A stretch of DNA of 64,000 nucleotides from Oscarella lobularis (taxonomy: Eukaryota > Porifera > Homoscleromorpha > Homosclerophorida > Oscarellidae): NCBI RefSeq assembly GCF_947507565.1, contig NC_089190.1, forward strand, positions 372,001-436,000, written 5' to 3'. The position numbers were made by a program, and so were the translations under genes. The notes below the pieces were generated by a model that had not been told where the DNA came from, did no database searches, and was given only the letters and a program-made list of their open reading frames with translations. This document shows positions 1-11,392 of the stretch, piece by piece; positions within the stretch are counted from its first letter, which is position 1; each line of letters starts with the position of its first letter.

Positions 1-1053
1 TGAATCATCTTAAGACGGCGCTAAATTTAACATCTGTTGATCGCAATGCGAAGAAGTTCCAACCATCAGATGAATTCTTTCAGCAGGTGACGAGAGATTA
101 GATGTCGATCTAAAATAAACAAATTGTTTCAAAGGTATATGAAGCGCATTTGATGGCGGCAATTTGCGGTCACCTGGGAATTTCTTCCTGCCACGAGCCG
201 TTCAGTATACCAGAGGAGGACCAGGTCCAGTGGCTTCAGAGAACAGCGCAAACTATCTACGAGAAGACCATCAGAGTTCGTGATCCGCCCATCTACGAAG
301 AAGACGACGACGCTGTTTATGCTTACCATCGTACTCTTTTACACATGGGCTACTTGTACGTCAATCTCCGGACCGCAATTAGATGGGAGAATGGTCCCGA
401 AATTATAAGAATGTGGCGTTACTGGCTGCCACTATTTCTGGGAGCGGGAAAAGTAAATTATTCATCTGAAGCAGCTAATTTCTTAGCTAACCTCGCCGCT
501 GATTGGAGCCCGGAAATGTGCTACATACACACACATCATAGAACGGTGAATTCAAGTGGAAAAGTTGCGCACGGAAAGCCGATTGACCAATTGGTCGAGC
601 ATTACAACCTGTGAGTAGAATGTGTAATTCTACCCTATTCCTCAAATTTATTCTTACTTTCTCTCTTCCAGCATTTTGAAGAACGCTGTACGCTCAAGCG
701 GCGCAAACCTAACAAAAAAACATGTTGCTTTGGTGTCAAAAGTCGCCTTATCACTGGTCGAATTTAGCAAGATGGCAGACAGCATTCTTCAATCCAAGCG
801 GTCACCATCTCATACAACGAGGTCAGGAGCTAGGGACATAGAGCAGATGGTCCAAATACTGCTTGATAACGACATCGCATCGGAGAAAGAAAAACGCAAA
901 ATGAAGGAATCTACAGTTGATCCACGTCGTGAAGGCTTGCAGAAGATAGCTGATGGATGGCTGAGACGCTTTTTGTGTAAAGATGATGTGTCTGTTGAAG
1001 ATTGTGATGACTCTCGCAGGGAGATTAGTGACATTTCTGATCTGATATATTAA
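1..1053 (+). CDS. DUF6589-type protein, 5' partial, three exons visible
   Basis: Exons are <1-86, 135-610 and 672-1053. The two introns (48 and 61 bp) have GT-AG borders and the phases agree: the first is phase 0, and the second splits a Leu codon. The middle exon carries the signature I associate with DUF6589, an FLGAGKVNYSSEA block followed about 35 residues later by HRTVNSSGK and LVEHYN. The C-terminus is charged, with a predicted helix and an acidic tail, ending at TAA 1051-1053. DUF6589 proteins are of unknown function and occur in many copies in sponge, cnidarian and fungal genomes, often near element-like genes. The start lies left of the window. Family call from memory of the motif; no search was possible. 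Confidence 0.7.
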
Positions 1054-1078
1054 TCATGTATAACATTCTCAGATTGAG

Positions 1079-1316
1079 ATGGTGCCAAAGGCACTCGATC
1101 CATTACAGCATTTTTATACCGTAGAAGCAGGCCATGAAGCGACAATGCGTACCGCTCCATTATTCCAGGTAAGCATTTTATGTCATCTAATGTGTTAAGA
1201 CTGTCTCTCCGTAGGATGATGTTCCTGAGGGTTGCATTGGTAGCGACAGTTTCGCATCCAAGGCCAATTGGATATTGTGCAGAATGCTCTCTTCGCCAAC
1301 AGGTAAGCATTGTTAA
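1079..1316 (+). CDS. Possible small two-exon ORF downstream of the DUF6589 gene
   Basis: ATG at 1079 opens a 30-codon exon to 1168. A 46-bp intron with good borders follows (GTAAGC at 1169, CCGTAG to 1214), then an exon to TAA 1314-1316. The predicted product is about 63 residues and matches nothing I know. The clean intron of the local size class is the main support. It could also be an alternative 3' end of the upstream gene, although the obvious splice from 1028 to 1074 hits a stop at once. Its last codons overlap the end of the convergent helicase. Confidence 0.3.
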
Positions 1317-2576
1317 CAGCCTCGGACAAATGGGTGATTCGCTGCATATCTGAAGAGGAAAAAATGCTTGTTTAGGAAATGATGCCTTCCTTTCCTTACC
1401 TTCTTTCTCCTAGCCCTCGATGATTCCCTTCCACATTGTTCGCCAGGTCTCCGCTTTTTTGAGAAATGACCATGATAAACAAAGAAGCCGTAAGGGTCGT
1501 CCGGCTCTTCGCTGCAGCTAGAACAGCAGGGAAGTTCTTCTTGACACCCGTCTTCGAATGGGCTGTCTAGTGCGCGAACTAGGGATTTTCGAAAGCACTT
1601 CCTCGTCGCGAGAATACTTCGAACATCCGCATCTACAGACCGAGCTTTCAATTGTCCTGGCCGGAACATGACAATAGCGGTGCTAGGCATAGTGTCCCTG
1701 CCAGCTCTTCCAAACATCTGTACAGACCAGCATTTCGTAAATTTATCAGCTCTTTTGACTTGTTCATTAGGTTACGTACACTTACCTGGAATAACTGGGC
1801 AACAGACGTGGGGATGCCGAAATGAATGACGAGTCTGACGTCGCAAATGTCAATGCCCTGAAGTAGTCAACGTCGTAAACCATTTTTTATTCGGCTAGTG
1901 CAGGACTTTGAATACCATTCCAAAGCCGATTGTCGCTATGACAATTCTCTTCTCGCCGATCCTGAACTCTTTCTCAACGTCTCGTTGTTCGTATGAGCTC
2001 AGAGAGCTGTGGTGTACGCCCACAAATTTATGCCCTCTCATGAGACGCCACAGTGACGACGCCTCTTCTTTTGTCCTCACGAACACGATTGTTTTTGGTA
2101 TAGGCGTCTCATGCGAGTCATCCAAGGCAGATAGAAGAGGAGCCAGTGAAAGCTATATAGTACAGGTCAAAACCCAATTTCAAATACATAGACTCCACCA
2201 ACCGCATCTGTTTTCTTTCTTTGCATAACTGCCATATAGATATTGCTGCGGTTAATAGGCCGCAGCACAAACACAGGATCCTTGAGCCCCACTCTTTGAA
2301 CAATGATATTCATCATAGACTGGGTGGCTGTGGCCGTCAAGACTATGACAGGGCAAGGCGAAAGACATCTGAATTCCAATAGCCTTGCATAGTCCTTCCT
2401 AAAATCGTTACCCCTAAGGATAGAGATAAAGTCTCAGTAACCTGTGCAGAACTGTCCATACCACTCCGCCACACAGTGACACTCGTCAATCGCCTGTAGA
2501 GCAACCCGTTTCTGAAGACCTTCAATCATTACTTTCTTCCAAGATGAAGAAACAGCGCACTCAGGTGACAGGTAAA
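1313..2576 (-). pseudogene. RecQ-like ATP-dependent DNA helicase, N-terminally truncated
   Basis: Read on the minus strand, exons at 2462-2576, about 2200-2413, about 1916-2150, 1786-1857 and 1313-1717 carry RecQ motifs in order: a VYLSPE-like motif Ib, the DECH box (AIDECHCVAEW, with the W codon split by a 48-bp intron and continued as GNDFRKDY), VIVLTATAT (motif III), KTIVFVRT (IV), GMGIDICDVRLVIHFG (V), and FGRAGRD (VI). A Cys-rich zinc-binding stretch (CFRK to CCSSC) follows, with a stop at 1313. The exon encoding the Walker A motif should lie right of 2576, but mariner-like sequence starts there, so the gene is cut and probably dead. It converges on the DUF6589 gene. Confidence 0.8.
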
Positions 2577-2613
2577 CTGCACGTCAAAGATGCAATAAAA
2601 TCACTATTAATTA

Positions 2614-3783
2614 ATGTACGTCCAATTGTCAAATTTACAGTATCGAGCTGAAGTGATGACTTCTGCTGAAAGTGCATCTACCTCTTGCGGATGCAGTGCT
2701 GTAAGGCAGACAATTCAACAGTTTTACGAACGGCGGGATTACCCTACCCTTAGGAATCTCTTGCAGGCACTGAGGGAGAAAGGAGTCTTCCGCGGAGGGC
2801 GGTCGACGCTGTCTCTCCTTCTGAAAAATATGGGCTTCAAGTATTAACAAAGAAACGAAAAGTATAGGTCTACGAAAGAAAAGAAATTGTTGATTAGCGT
2901 TATAAATTTTGGCGGTCAGTAAAGAAATATCAACGAGAAAGGCGACCTCTTATGTACCTTGATGAATCTTTGGCCAATGCACATATTTCCCCAGAGAGAA
3001 TCTGGTTAGACGAATCAGGAAAAGGTGGTTCGAAACGTCCATCGGGGCGAGGACAGAGACTTATCATTCTCAACGCCGGTGATCTCTATTTCATACATGG
3101 ATATACTGACAATTCTGAATTGCTTTCATCGGGTTCGAAGGACGGGTGGATTCCAAATTGTTCGCTGTTTTTCAATCAAAAACAAATAGTGGTGATTACC
3201 ACGACGAGATGAACTCAACTCACTTCAATGAGTGGTTCGAAGTAAAGCTCATCTCCAACTGCCCACCAAACTCTGTCATTATTATGGACAATGCACCATA
3301 TCACATTTCAGTAATCGAAAAAGTGCCAACCAATGAAAAAATTCGTTACAAACGAAATTGCGCGTCGCCACGATCACGCCGTTCTAAGAAGCCCAGTAGC
3401 ACATTGCGAACTTAATCCAATCGAGCTTGCTTGGTCTCAGGTTAAGGGGTATCTACGAAGGCACAATACGACCTTCAAGCTGGCTGATTTGGAACAGCTG
3501 GTGCCTGCAAGCTTCGCCGCCGTTCTACCGGCTATGTGGGAAGCATTTTGCCGGCACACGGAAAGCGAAGAAGAACGATTCTGGGTTGTTGACGGTCTCC
3601 AGGAAGAAGCGGTTGAGGACAATATTATTCAGATCAACGTCGACAAAGACAAAACCGTCTCCGAAGGCGAAGAGGACCCCGCGGGCTTACCTGAGAGCGA
3701 AAGCAATAGTTCCGAAGACGATCGCGACGAGAACGACGACATGTTATTGATTCAAGATCGAGTTATAGACACGTCATTGTAAC
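2614..3783 (+). pseudogene. Tc1/mariner-superfamily (DDE_3-like) transposase relic
   Basis: Three overlapping frames together read as one transposase. A helix-turn-helix part ends in STLSLLLKNMGFKY. WLDESGKGG gives the first catalytic Asp (about 3010), SVIIMDNAPYHI the second (about 3280), and LNPIELAWSQVKGYLRR the final Glu region (about 3415). A long acidic tail ends at 3782. The frame breaks at about 2847 (stop), about 3150-3180 and about 3370, so this copy is inactive. The tail is longer than in a standard mariner protein. It lies where the N-terminal exons of the RecQ-like gene would be expected, which suggests the insertion or a deletion truncated that gene. No inverted repeats found. 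Confidence 0.75.
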
Positions 3784-5348
3784 TAAGTTAAATTAATGAC
3801 ATAATTAGATCGCGCCCACTCACGCCTCTAATGCGCACGGTACGCTATATCATTTCGTCCGTTTACATAGCGAAAATGCCCTTGTCTTGCGTTTTACAGC
3901 GGTACCAAGGTGGCCGTTGTACGACGATCGTAGCAGAAGTTATTAAGCTTTTCTTATAGGCCAACTGAAGCTGGACAGATAGTAGTTTTGCGTCAACTTT
4001 AGAAGGGCGGTCTATTGATGTACCTCAAAAACGGCGTCTCGCACTAGCCTGTCAACTTCTGTTTGCGTCAAACAAACCTTTGCGAGCTTATTCCACTTGT
4101 CGCAGGCATTTGTGAACGGAGCTACGTGCTGATTTTGGCGTATGTTCTGACAGAACGTTTTAAATCTCTGACAATTTGTGGATGAACGTCTTGCATGAGT
4201 AGCAGTTATAATTGTACGGGAATCTTTTGGAGACCGGACTCTACGCACATTTCGTGCGCACAGTGTACGTGCCAACTATGATTCTGAGCCGATCAGCGTT
4301 CACCATGACGGACAAAGAATTGCGCTCTTTAGGGGCGAAATTATATCAAGATGGGTGAAAGTCAGTTTACAGCCGCTCTGCTCGTTGCCCTGTTCAAGGT
4401 TCGCCCAACACCATTGCTGCACTATAACACATATCACGGTCAGGTTATCGACATAACTCTTCATCTTACGGACACGTTCTGCGGCAGGGTCGAGTTTCCC
4501 GACGTTGCGGGATCATTTGATCTGTCCGAAGTGCGTTTGGATGAGCGATCACAGGCGCAATGACAAGGCGGCCAACGTTTGTCTTCAAAGGTAAGCGCCC
4601 GTCGCGCAAAGGAAAAGAGAACGGGCACGAACACTCTCGTCGTGCGCGGCGCAAGAGTCAAACGCGGTAAAGTCTCTCCCCTGCAGACGCAATGTCATAT
4701 CTCTGTCAACGAAGACACGGCAAACGTTCGATACATCACTGAATAGGTTCGGCCGGCATTTGGAATGAACACTCTTGTTATCCTTAGCAACAATGGCTTT
4801 GGAATTGTAGGTATACCTGGCACTCGCCGTAAGCCTTTGATAAATATCAGAATTTTAGAATAGATATTTCATATGGCTAAGGGCTTGCGTTCTTGGGTAC
4901 ACCGGCGCGAAATACATTTGCTGCTCCTGAGGAGAACCTTCTCTTCATTTCGTCCTCTGACAGCGAGAAAGAATCAGGCTTGCAGACACTGACCTTGCAG
5001 TCACAGAACCAAACCTCCAATTCCTAGATCCCCTCTTCCATTGAGTGCGGCTCCATGATTATTATTCTAATAATCAATACAAATTAATAATTTGTAAATT
5101 TTTTTTAAAAATAAAAACTTATTTACATTTATTTAGTTGCAGCCAAAAGACGCCGCTCTCACTCTGGACACATCTCTCTCTAGGTGTCCGATTTTTTCAT
5201 TCCGGCTCCAAGCCCGATCGTGTTGCGTTTGTCAAATTGGCCTCTTTCGCTGACAAAAGCAACCGATTGACCGTCTGTGACCGCTTCATCCGTAATTCTA
5301 GCTAAAGAAGTATATTCATTGGTGGAAGCGCACTTCTTCAAAGAAGAG
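3784..5348. other. No recognisable gene
   Basis: Short ORFs occur (minus 4012-4275, 87 codons; plus 4351-4563, 70 codons) but neither shows a known motif, and the flanks show no clear exon structure. The stretch 5040-5140 is AT-rich. Nothing here can be supported as a gene from the sequence alone. Confidence 0.4.
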
Positions 5349-5350
5349 TA

Positions 5351-5670
5351 CAGTGCTACGTCGATTATCCGAACCCCTATGGTTCTTGGGGTGTTCGGAT
5401 AATCGATTTTTCGGATAATCGATCCGAATATTTAGTTAATAAATAAACGAGTTTTAAATTGTTTTAACTTTGCAAGATTTAAGAGAAACTAATATAGGAG
5501 CAAATCGTTTGTCACTTTTTGATCTTTTCCCTATTTACAACGTTATTTTAACAACTCGCGTTAAAATGACGTTGGTTTTGATGACGTGTAACACGTCGCG
5601 TGTCATTAAAATTGATTACGGATAATCGATAATTTTGATAGTCAACGTTTGGATAATCGACGATGTACTG
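5351..5670. mobile_element. Pogo/Tigger-type MITE, 320 bp
   Basis: It starts CAGTGCTACGTCGATTATCC and ends with the near inverted complement (GGATAATCGACGATGTACTG), flanked by TA at 5349-5350 and 5671-5672. CAGT...ACTG ends with TA duplication are the hallmark of pogo/Tigger elements. Further internal inverted copies of the ATTATCCGAA motif lie at 5365-5430. No coding potential. Confidence 0.85.
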
Positions 5671-5672
5671 TA

Positions 5673-6177
5673 TTTCCATTGGAAGAAGTGTAGTGATCTT
5701 TGCCTGTCCCTAGTGGACATTGTGGGCGATAATTTTGACGCCAGTACAGAAGTTTTGTATGAGAGATTGCGATAATTTTGTGGTATTAGAAAGTTTTTGT
5801 GTGAGATGTTAAGTTCTACTTGAGCAACAAATGTTGAAATTAAATTTTCTGTTTTTATTTTCTTGTGAATAGATAATCTGTTCTCCTTTTTGACAAGTGT
5901 TTTAAAGGCGACGAATTCCACATCGAAAAGGAGTTCCCGATGGAGATGCCAGGCGATCAATCAGATGCACTTGCAGATATTGAGGTGTTGCATAAGAAGA
6001 CGGAAACGCAAAATCTTATTTTTAAAATCAAGAGGAATTCAGATATTTATGCTATGGATATGAAGACAAAAACGCCAATTCGTATTCTTTTAATCAAGAG
6101 GAGTTCAGGCGCCAAGTTAGTTAGAGGTTGCTGCTCTCCAAATTGCCAGGGATATTATGCATCTGCTTCTTGTTGTT
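5673..6177. other. No recognised gene; unassigned ORFs
   Basis: A plus ORF at 5940-6236 (98 codons, Lys-rich) and an overlapping minus ORF at 5616-5960 show no motif I recognise. The plus ORF overlaps the P-like relic that follows, on the opposite strand. Confidence 0.3.
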
Positions 6178-6199
6178 TCACCTGTAATGTGCATCTTTT

Positions 6200-6417
6200 A
6201 AGCCGTTCGTCTTGTAGCCACGACCACTTGCTTTAGAATTGCAAAGACTGCGAATGTTAAGGCAATCAAATGCTTTATTGAATATCCTGCAAAAAAAAGA
6301 CGTTGCCGCCAAGTCAACCGCCATACGAAAGTATGACGTCAGTTGAACGTGTTCCAGTTTGAAATGCTTAAGGAGGGAGACCAGCTGCTGTTTCTTGCGT
6401 CTTTGTGTATAAATCAA
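6200..6417 (-). pseudogene. P-element/THAP9-like transposase fragment
   Basis: The minus frame reads KLEHVQLTSYFRMAVDLAA and soon after FNKAFDCLNIRS. Both blocks recur, better preserved, in the split P-like gene at 59.4-60.4 kb (EHVELTSYSRMRVDLAAQ and FDKAFDCLNSRS). Here they are almost adjacent, so the segment between them has been lost. Only about 60 residues of similarity remain. No catalytic core is present. Confidence 0.6.
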
Positions 6418-6617
6418 GATTATTCTGCCATGTTATCTATTCATCGTTCATCTAGGTCCATATGATGTTAGGTACTTTTTCAAACTGTTTTATAACTTTC
6501 ATAGATCTTTTTTCTACTTGGGAAAGAGTGTGACAAGCAATTTCGTGACAGTAAATTAAATGAAGGGCTGAGTGCAAAAGGGCCTAAGCGCCATATTGTA
6601 CAAAATTCAGTTAACTG

Positions 6618-6675
6618 CCGGAAAGTATAGTTTAGACGTCGGAGATCCGGAAAGTATAGTTTAGACGTCGGAGAT
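6618..6675. repeat. Two exact tandem 29-bp units
   Basis: CCGGAAAGTATAGTTTAGAC plus nine more bases is repeated head to tail at 6618-6646 and 6647-6675 without mismatch. It lies about 110 bp upstream of the ATG of the DUF7869 pseudogene. Confidence 0.9.
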
Positions 6676-6785
6676 TCATGTGTTAATTAAAGTTCTATCC
6701 GTAAAGGATTAACGGAGATATAGCAGGTTTTCTTCTGAAAGACCACTTGACGCTTATCGCAATTTACTTCACACTCGTACTTACA

Positions 6786-8604
6786 ATGGATGTCACTGAA
6801 GAAAGCCAGAGAAAGGGAAGAAAGCGTTTGCGACAGCTTGACAAGTGGACTAGGAACAAAAACAAGAAGCTGAAAGTTTCCGGTAAAGAATACGTCGATT
6901 CTAAAGGGAGAATCGTTAAGAAAACGACGATGAGAGCTATAACGTGCCGCTGCAGCTACTGTTGCCATCGAAATGTATCGTCTGAAGAAGCGGAGCAAAT
7001 TTTTAAGGCTTTCTATAATTCAGAAAGCTGCGATCTGCAAAATATTTACCTAGAAGGTCAGATCAACGTAAAGCCAGTCGTCCGAACGCGAGTGCGTGAA
7101 ATTTCTCGAAGACAACATTCTTTCGAATACCACCTGCGTTTGCAGAACGGAACGTGTATTCAAGTTCGCCGAAAATCTTTCTGTGCAGTTCACTGGATCA
7201 ATCCGAAAAGAGTTCGAGTACTTCAAAACAAGATGACATCTGGAGAAATCGTCCCTGTTGAAAGAGGAAAATACGCTCCTCGTCCAAATGCCATTCCTGC
7301 CGACGTGATAGAAAAAGTAAAGCAGCATAATGAAAGTTTTCCTCGTCAGCGAAGCCACTACTCTATATCAGAGAATCTGCACCGTGAACACCTTCCTGAG
7401 AATTTTAGCATTGCTGAAATGTACAGGCTTTACGTCAAGAAATATCAACCTGCAAGGCGTCGAACTCTAAGAAGCACTCAAGAAACCCCGCTGGCTTCAG
7501 AATGGATGTATAGGAAGATTTTTAATGAGCAGTTTAATCTTTCCTTTGGATTTCCAAGATCAGACACTTGCGGAAAATGCGACTATTTGAATAATGCAGC
7601 TGCTAACCTTCAAATCACAAGTGAGGAAAATGATATTTTTATAGCTCAACTTGCAGAGCATCAAAAATTAGCTGGAGAGGATACCTTAGTCTAAAGAAGG
7701 ATACCGACAACTCTAGAAAACCAGAGTCAGAAGCGTTAGTCCTAACGTTTGACATGATGCAGAATTCGCCTGTTCCATCAATGACTCATTCAGCAATGTA
7801 CAATCTTCGGCAGCTCTACGTATTCGTACTGGGAATTCACCATACGAGTGATGACTCTGCTTATCTTTACGCATGGAATGAATCTACAGCAGGTAAAGGT
7901 CCTGATGAAATAGCATCTTGTTTGTCCAACCACGTTTCTGCGCGGGTTAAAGACGCTCGATACCTAATTTGTTACTCCGATAGCTGTTTTGGCCAACAAA
8001 ATTCGTCATGATGAGCCTGTTCAATACATTGATACACAAAGAGAGTTTATCAAGAATTGATCACAAATTTCTTGTCAGGGAGCATACGTATCTTCCAAAT
8101 CACAGAGATTTTGGCCACATTTCAAAAAGAAAAATAGGATCAATATCTTATGCGCCTTCCCACTATATCGAATTTCTCCGGAACGCCAGACCGCTCAAAC
8201 CGTTCACTGTGATTAAAATGAAGGCTGAACCGTATGAGTGGAAACTTTTGCGGATAACAAATTTCGCGGATTCACGTTTTCTAGATTTTCGCAGTAAATA
8301 TTTTTGCAGAAAGAGACTTTTACATGTACTTTTAGTGTGTTTCACGATTTCTGCGGAGATTAAATTTCGCGGTTAACTCAAAATCCGCGAAATCCGCGAA
8401 ATTTGTTACCCGCAAAGTTTCTACTCATACGGTATTCTCGAACAGTCGCCCCTGACGCGTCAATAAACTGACAGAAAAAAGAGTCTCAACGGAGAAGCTG
8501 TTCTGAAAAGCAAAGCTCTTTGGATTAATTATGAAGAGGGCGCAGAGGTGGTAGATGGAAAAATAACTGTGAAGTATCCTGGCGTTATTTTGGCTACGAT
8601 GTAG
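6786..8604 (+). pseudogene. DUF7869-type transposase-like protein, broken
   Basis: I prefer ATG 6786 to the earlier ATG at 6747, because family proteins start near a basic stretch like RKGRKRLRQLDKW. A CRCSYCCHRN Cys cluster follows (about 6945), then SHYSISENLHREHLP, EQFNLSFGFPRSDTCGKCDY to the stop at 7692. After a frame change, VLTFDMMQ (about 7740), EIASCL and LICYSDSCFGQQN follow, with a stop near 8010, then IDHKFLVREHTYLPNHRDFG. LTFD and YSDSC look like the acidic residues of an RNase-H-like core. A tail (GEAVLKSKALWINYEEG) resumes after a MITE at 8229-8433. These genes are multicopy and transposon-derived in arthropods and other invertebrates; the transposon superfamily is not certain to me. 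Confidence 0.65.
8229..8433. mobile_element. 205-bp MITE with about 45-bp terminal inverted repeats
   Basis: The left end ACCGTATGAGTGGAAACTTT continues through GCGGATAACAAATTTCGCGG. The right end is its inverted complement with few differences (GATTT at the inner edge is shared). It sits inside the DUF7869 pseudogene. I cannot define a target duplication, so its superfamily is open. Confidence 0.75.
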
Positions 8605-9774
8605 CTACTCAGAAGAAGAACCGTGAACAAAAATTGGCATTTGAAAGAGAGGGAAAAGAGTGCCTGTGAAGATCCCGCGACAATTACCGCAGAAGTATCC
8701 CGCAGGGAAACCAATGAGTCTGCCACAAACTCCAGAAACTCCAGACGCTGTGTCGCTTTCAGGATTGACTTCGCTGTATTGATCAAAAACCCCAAGGCAG
8801 TGAGAGTTTTCAACAGCAAAGAAGAATGACAGTCTATTTCTTCCTGAAATGACGCCAACAGCAGGATATCGTCGAGGTATATGATCATCCGCAGGCCTTT
8901 CGCTCGAAGGGCGGCTGCCGCCGGACGCAGCAGTTCTGTGAAAACTCTGTGGGCGGAAGCGAGGCCAAACGAAAAGAGCGGAACTGGTACGTCTTGTATT
9001 TCTACAGAAAGCCCAGAAATTTCTGCGCTTTGCTGTCTATCGCCACCGAGAAATAGGCACCCTTGAGATCGACTTTGGCCATTAGGTCTCCTTGATGGAG
9101 AAGGTTGCGCAGAAGGCGAATACCTTCCATTTTGAAATGCTCGTACGACAAGAACGCGTTCAGTGGTCGTAGATTGATTACCGGTCTCCAGTCCCCTCTC
9201 TTCTTCGGGACCACGAACATCTTGCTAAGGAATCTCGGCGAGTTTGGAAAGACGGGATATATTGCCCTTTTCTCGAGCATGTTGCTGATCTCCTGTGTCA
9301 GCGCCAAAGCTTCGGTTGGTGTTAGGCTTCGTTAACGAGGTGGATGATGCTGAACCGCTTGGTGTGCAAAGGCCAGACGATAACCTTGAATCGCTTCTAG
9401 AACCGAATCGTCGTGTGCAATCACACGCCAGTTGTGAATGAAGTGGGGAAGGTGAGCTGCAATAGGCAGATCCTTCCAAAACAAAGGAATTTTTATCAAA
9501 GGGTCGACGAGGTGCTTTAGGTAAGACGACAAGGTCACTTCCAGCTGCTGAATTACTGCAAAAGTTGTGAAAGACGTTACCGTTGACTGTCGTCCCGCTT
9601 GATACGGGACTGCTGGTTCCGGGATGCATTGAATCCCTCATTGCACCGAGGACCGGGATGTGTTGACCATTCCGGTTTTCTCCCTTGGAACTGAAAAGAC
9701 CGGTCGTGGTAACGATCCCGGCTGAAGCCCGGTCGGCGCTCTCCAGACGGGCCGCTCTGAAAAGACTGGAACAT
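8530..9774 (-). pseudogene. DIRS-type retroelement fragment (gag end and reverse transcriptase)
   Basis: Minus-strand frames show, in order, a Ser/Arg/Gly-rich gag-like end (about 9600-9774), LPHFIHNWRVIAHDDSVLEA (about 9420), KMFVVPKKRGDWRPVINLR (about 9200), KVDLKGAYFSVAI (catalytic Asp), then after a frameshift near 9005 SFGLASAHRVF and IIYLDDILLLA with the YLDD box (about 8875), and LGFLINTAKSIL. The spacing and the YLDDILL/FLIN wording fit DIRS-type rather than Ty3-type RT. No RNase H, tyrosine recombinase or terminal repeats can be seen, so it is a truncated copy. Confidence 0.7.
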
Positions 9775-9839
9775 CGGTTTCTTTGGGATAGAGGATGTCT
9801 CTGATTTCTTCTAAGGATTCTTGTGAAACATCTTCACCG

Positions 9840-10715
9840 CTTTAGAAAGCGAAGTGTTTCGATATCATTAACTGCCGCTTCATTATCGATGAATTTTTTA
9901 GGTCAGTGATCTCTTATAGGAGAACTTGGGGCGTTAGCCCCGATGAAATTGTTAACATGGATCAAACTATGGTAACGTTTGACATGCCATCCAGAGGAAC
10001 TAGTGCGATACGAGGTCAGAAAACAATCCGAATCAAGACGACCACCGCCGAAAAGAAAGGTTCTACAGTCACTTTAGCAGCAACAGCAAGTGGATAAAAA
10101 TTCCCATACTTTTTAATTTGCAAAGACAAAAACGGCAAGCTAGGTGACACAGTAGGGAAATCTTTTAGGATTCCGGATAATGCTCGTGTCAAAGCAAGCA
10201 AGAATGGTAGGATAACAAGCGAAATATTTCATACGTGGCTTAGAACAACGTATGGAAAGAAACCAGATCGCCGTTTACTCATTTTTGACAAATACTGCCC
10301 ACACCAATCGAAAGAGAGCGGGCAGATTATGATCAAAGAATGCAATTCCGATGTAATGTTAATTCCAGGAGGCTGTACTTCAATTTTCAAGCCAATGGAT
10401 TGTTGCCTCAATACGCCTTTTAAAAAGCATGTTCGAAACTTGTGGAGCTCCTGGATCAAAAACAGTGGAGGTGAAAACACTTGACGTGTCAACTTAAAAC
10501 AGCCTTCAAGGCAAAACGTCATTGATTAGGTCTCGGCTACATTGAGGCAAATATCTGATGCCATTATTGTCAAATCTTCTCGTGTTTGCGGAATTTCCAT
10601 CGCTTTAGACGGAAGAGAAGATGAATACGTCAACGATGTTCTAGTCATTGAAGAAAATGATGAAAAAAATCCGGATGAAGAAGACAGGGAATCAGTGTCC
10701 AGTTCCAATTTAGAG
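9840..10715 (+). pseudogene. Pogo/jerky-like DDE_1 transposase relic
   Basis: The plus strand reads DEIVNMDQTMVTFDMPSRG, then GQKTIRIKTTTAEKKGSTVT, stop at 10095-10097, and continues in frame with KFPYFLICKDKNGKLGDTVG, RLLIFDKYCPHQSKESG, MLIPGGCTSIFKPMDCCLN and FKKHVRNLW. The three Asp positions expected of a DDD catalytic triad (NMDQT, LIFDKYCPH, KPMDC) are all present, but the in-frame TGA/TAA codons and the missing N-terminal CENP-B-type DNA-binding part make this copy dead. An acidic tail (EYVNDVLVIEENDEKN) runs to about 10715. Confidence 0.7.
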
Positions 10716-10903
10716 TAATGCTGAAGAAATCGGTTTTTTGGTGACTTAGAAGACTAGCGCCGAAACTGTACGTTTCATTTCAAGCATTAACGGGTTCCTG
10801 AATAAAACAGTTCATCACATAGGCGTTCCCTACGTGAATGGTTTGCACAAACACATAGTAAGCGCCCACTCCCCTCTTTTGGACCAGTCCTACAACGCCC
10901 ATG

Positions 10904-11392
10904 GGCGTTTACTAGTCTCGCGTAGCCAGACACTCCCCTTCGTGTTGATATCCACGCCGGGAGAGGGTCTGGCGACATCCCTTTGATGTCGCTGTGTTCC
11001 GCTGCCCCAATTATCGAGGGGGATAATTGGCAGTCACATGTCGCTTTGCCATAGCGTGTCGCACGCCAACGTTAGTCTTACGGTAGATAAGAATCTCGTC
11101 GGTTTTGCACGTCGAGGTTCGCGCGGAAGGCATCCGCGTCTGGTCTGAGCCTGGCTTCCGCGCAAACCTCGACCTACGAAACCGACGAGATTCTGATCCT
11201 ACCGTAAGACTAACGTTGCTACCACGTCGCGTGCGACATCCTATGGCAACGCGACATGTGACTACCAATTATCCCCCTCGATAATATGGGCAGCGGAACA
11301 CAGCGACATCAAAGGGATGTCACCAGACCCTCTCCCGGCGTGGATATCAACACGAAGGGGGAGTTTCTGGCTACGCGAGACTAGGCATTTAC
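10904..11392. mobile_element. Foldback element, 471 bp, with 9-bp target duplication
   Basis: Left arm 10913-11129 and right arm 11154-11383 are inverted complements over about 220 bp with few differences, separated by about 24 bp. The outer ends are TAGTCTCGCGTAGCCAG and its complement. Outside are GGCGTTTAC (10904-10912) and GGCATTTAC (11384-11392), eight of nine bases equal, consistent with a 9-bp target duplication as made by Mutator-like elements. There is no coding sequence. The arms keep small indels and mismatches, so the copy is not brand new. Confidence 0.85.

Noticed and set aside
5430-5640. Gene inside the first MITE
   Set aside because: No ORF over 30 codons between the inverted ends.
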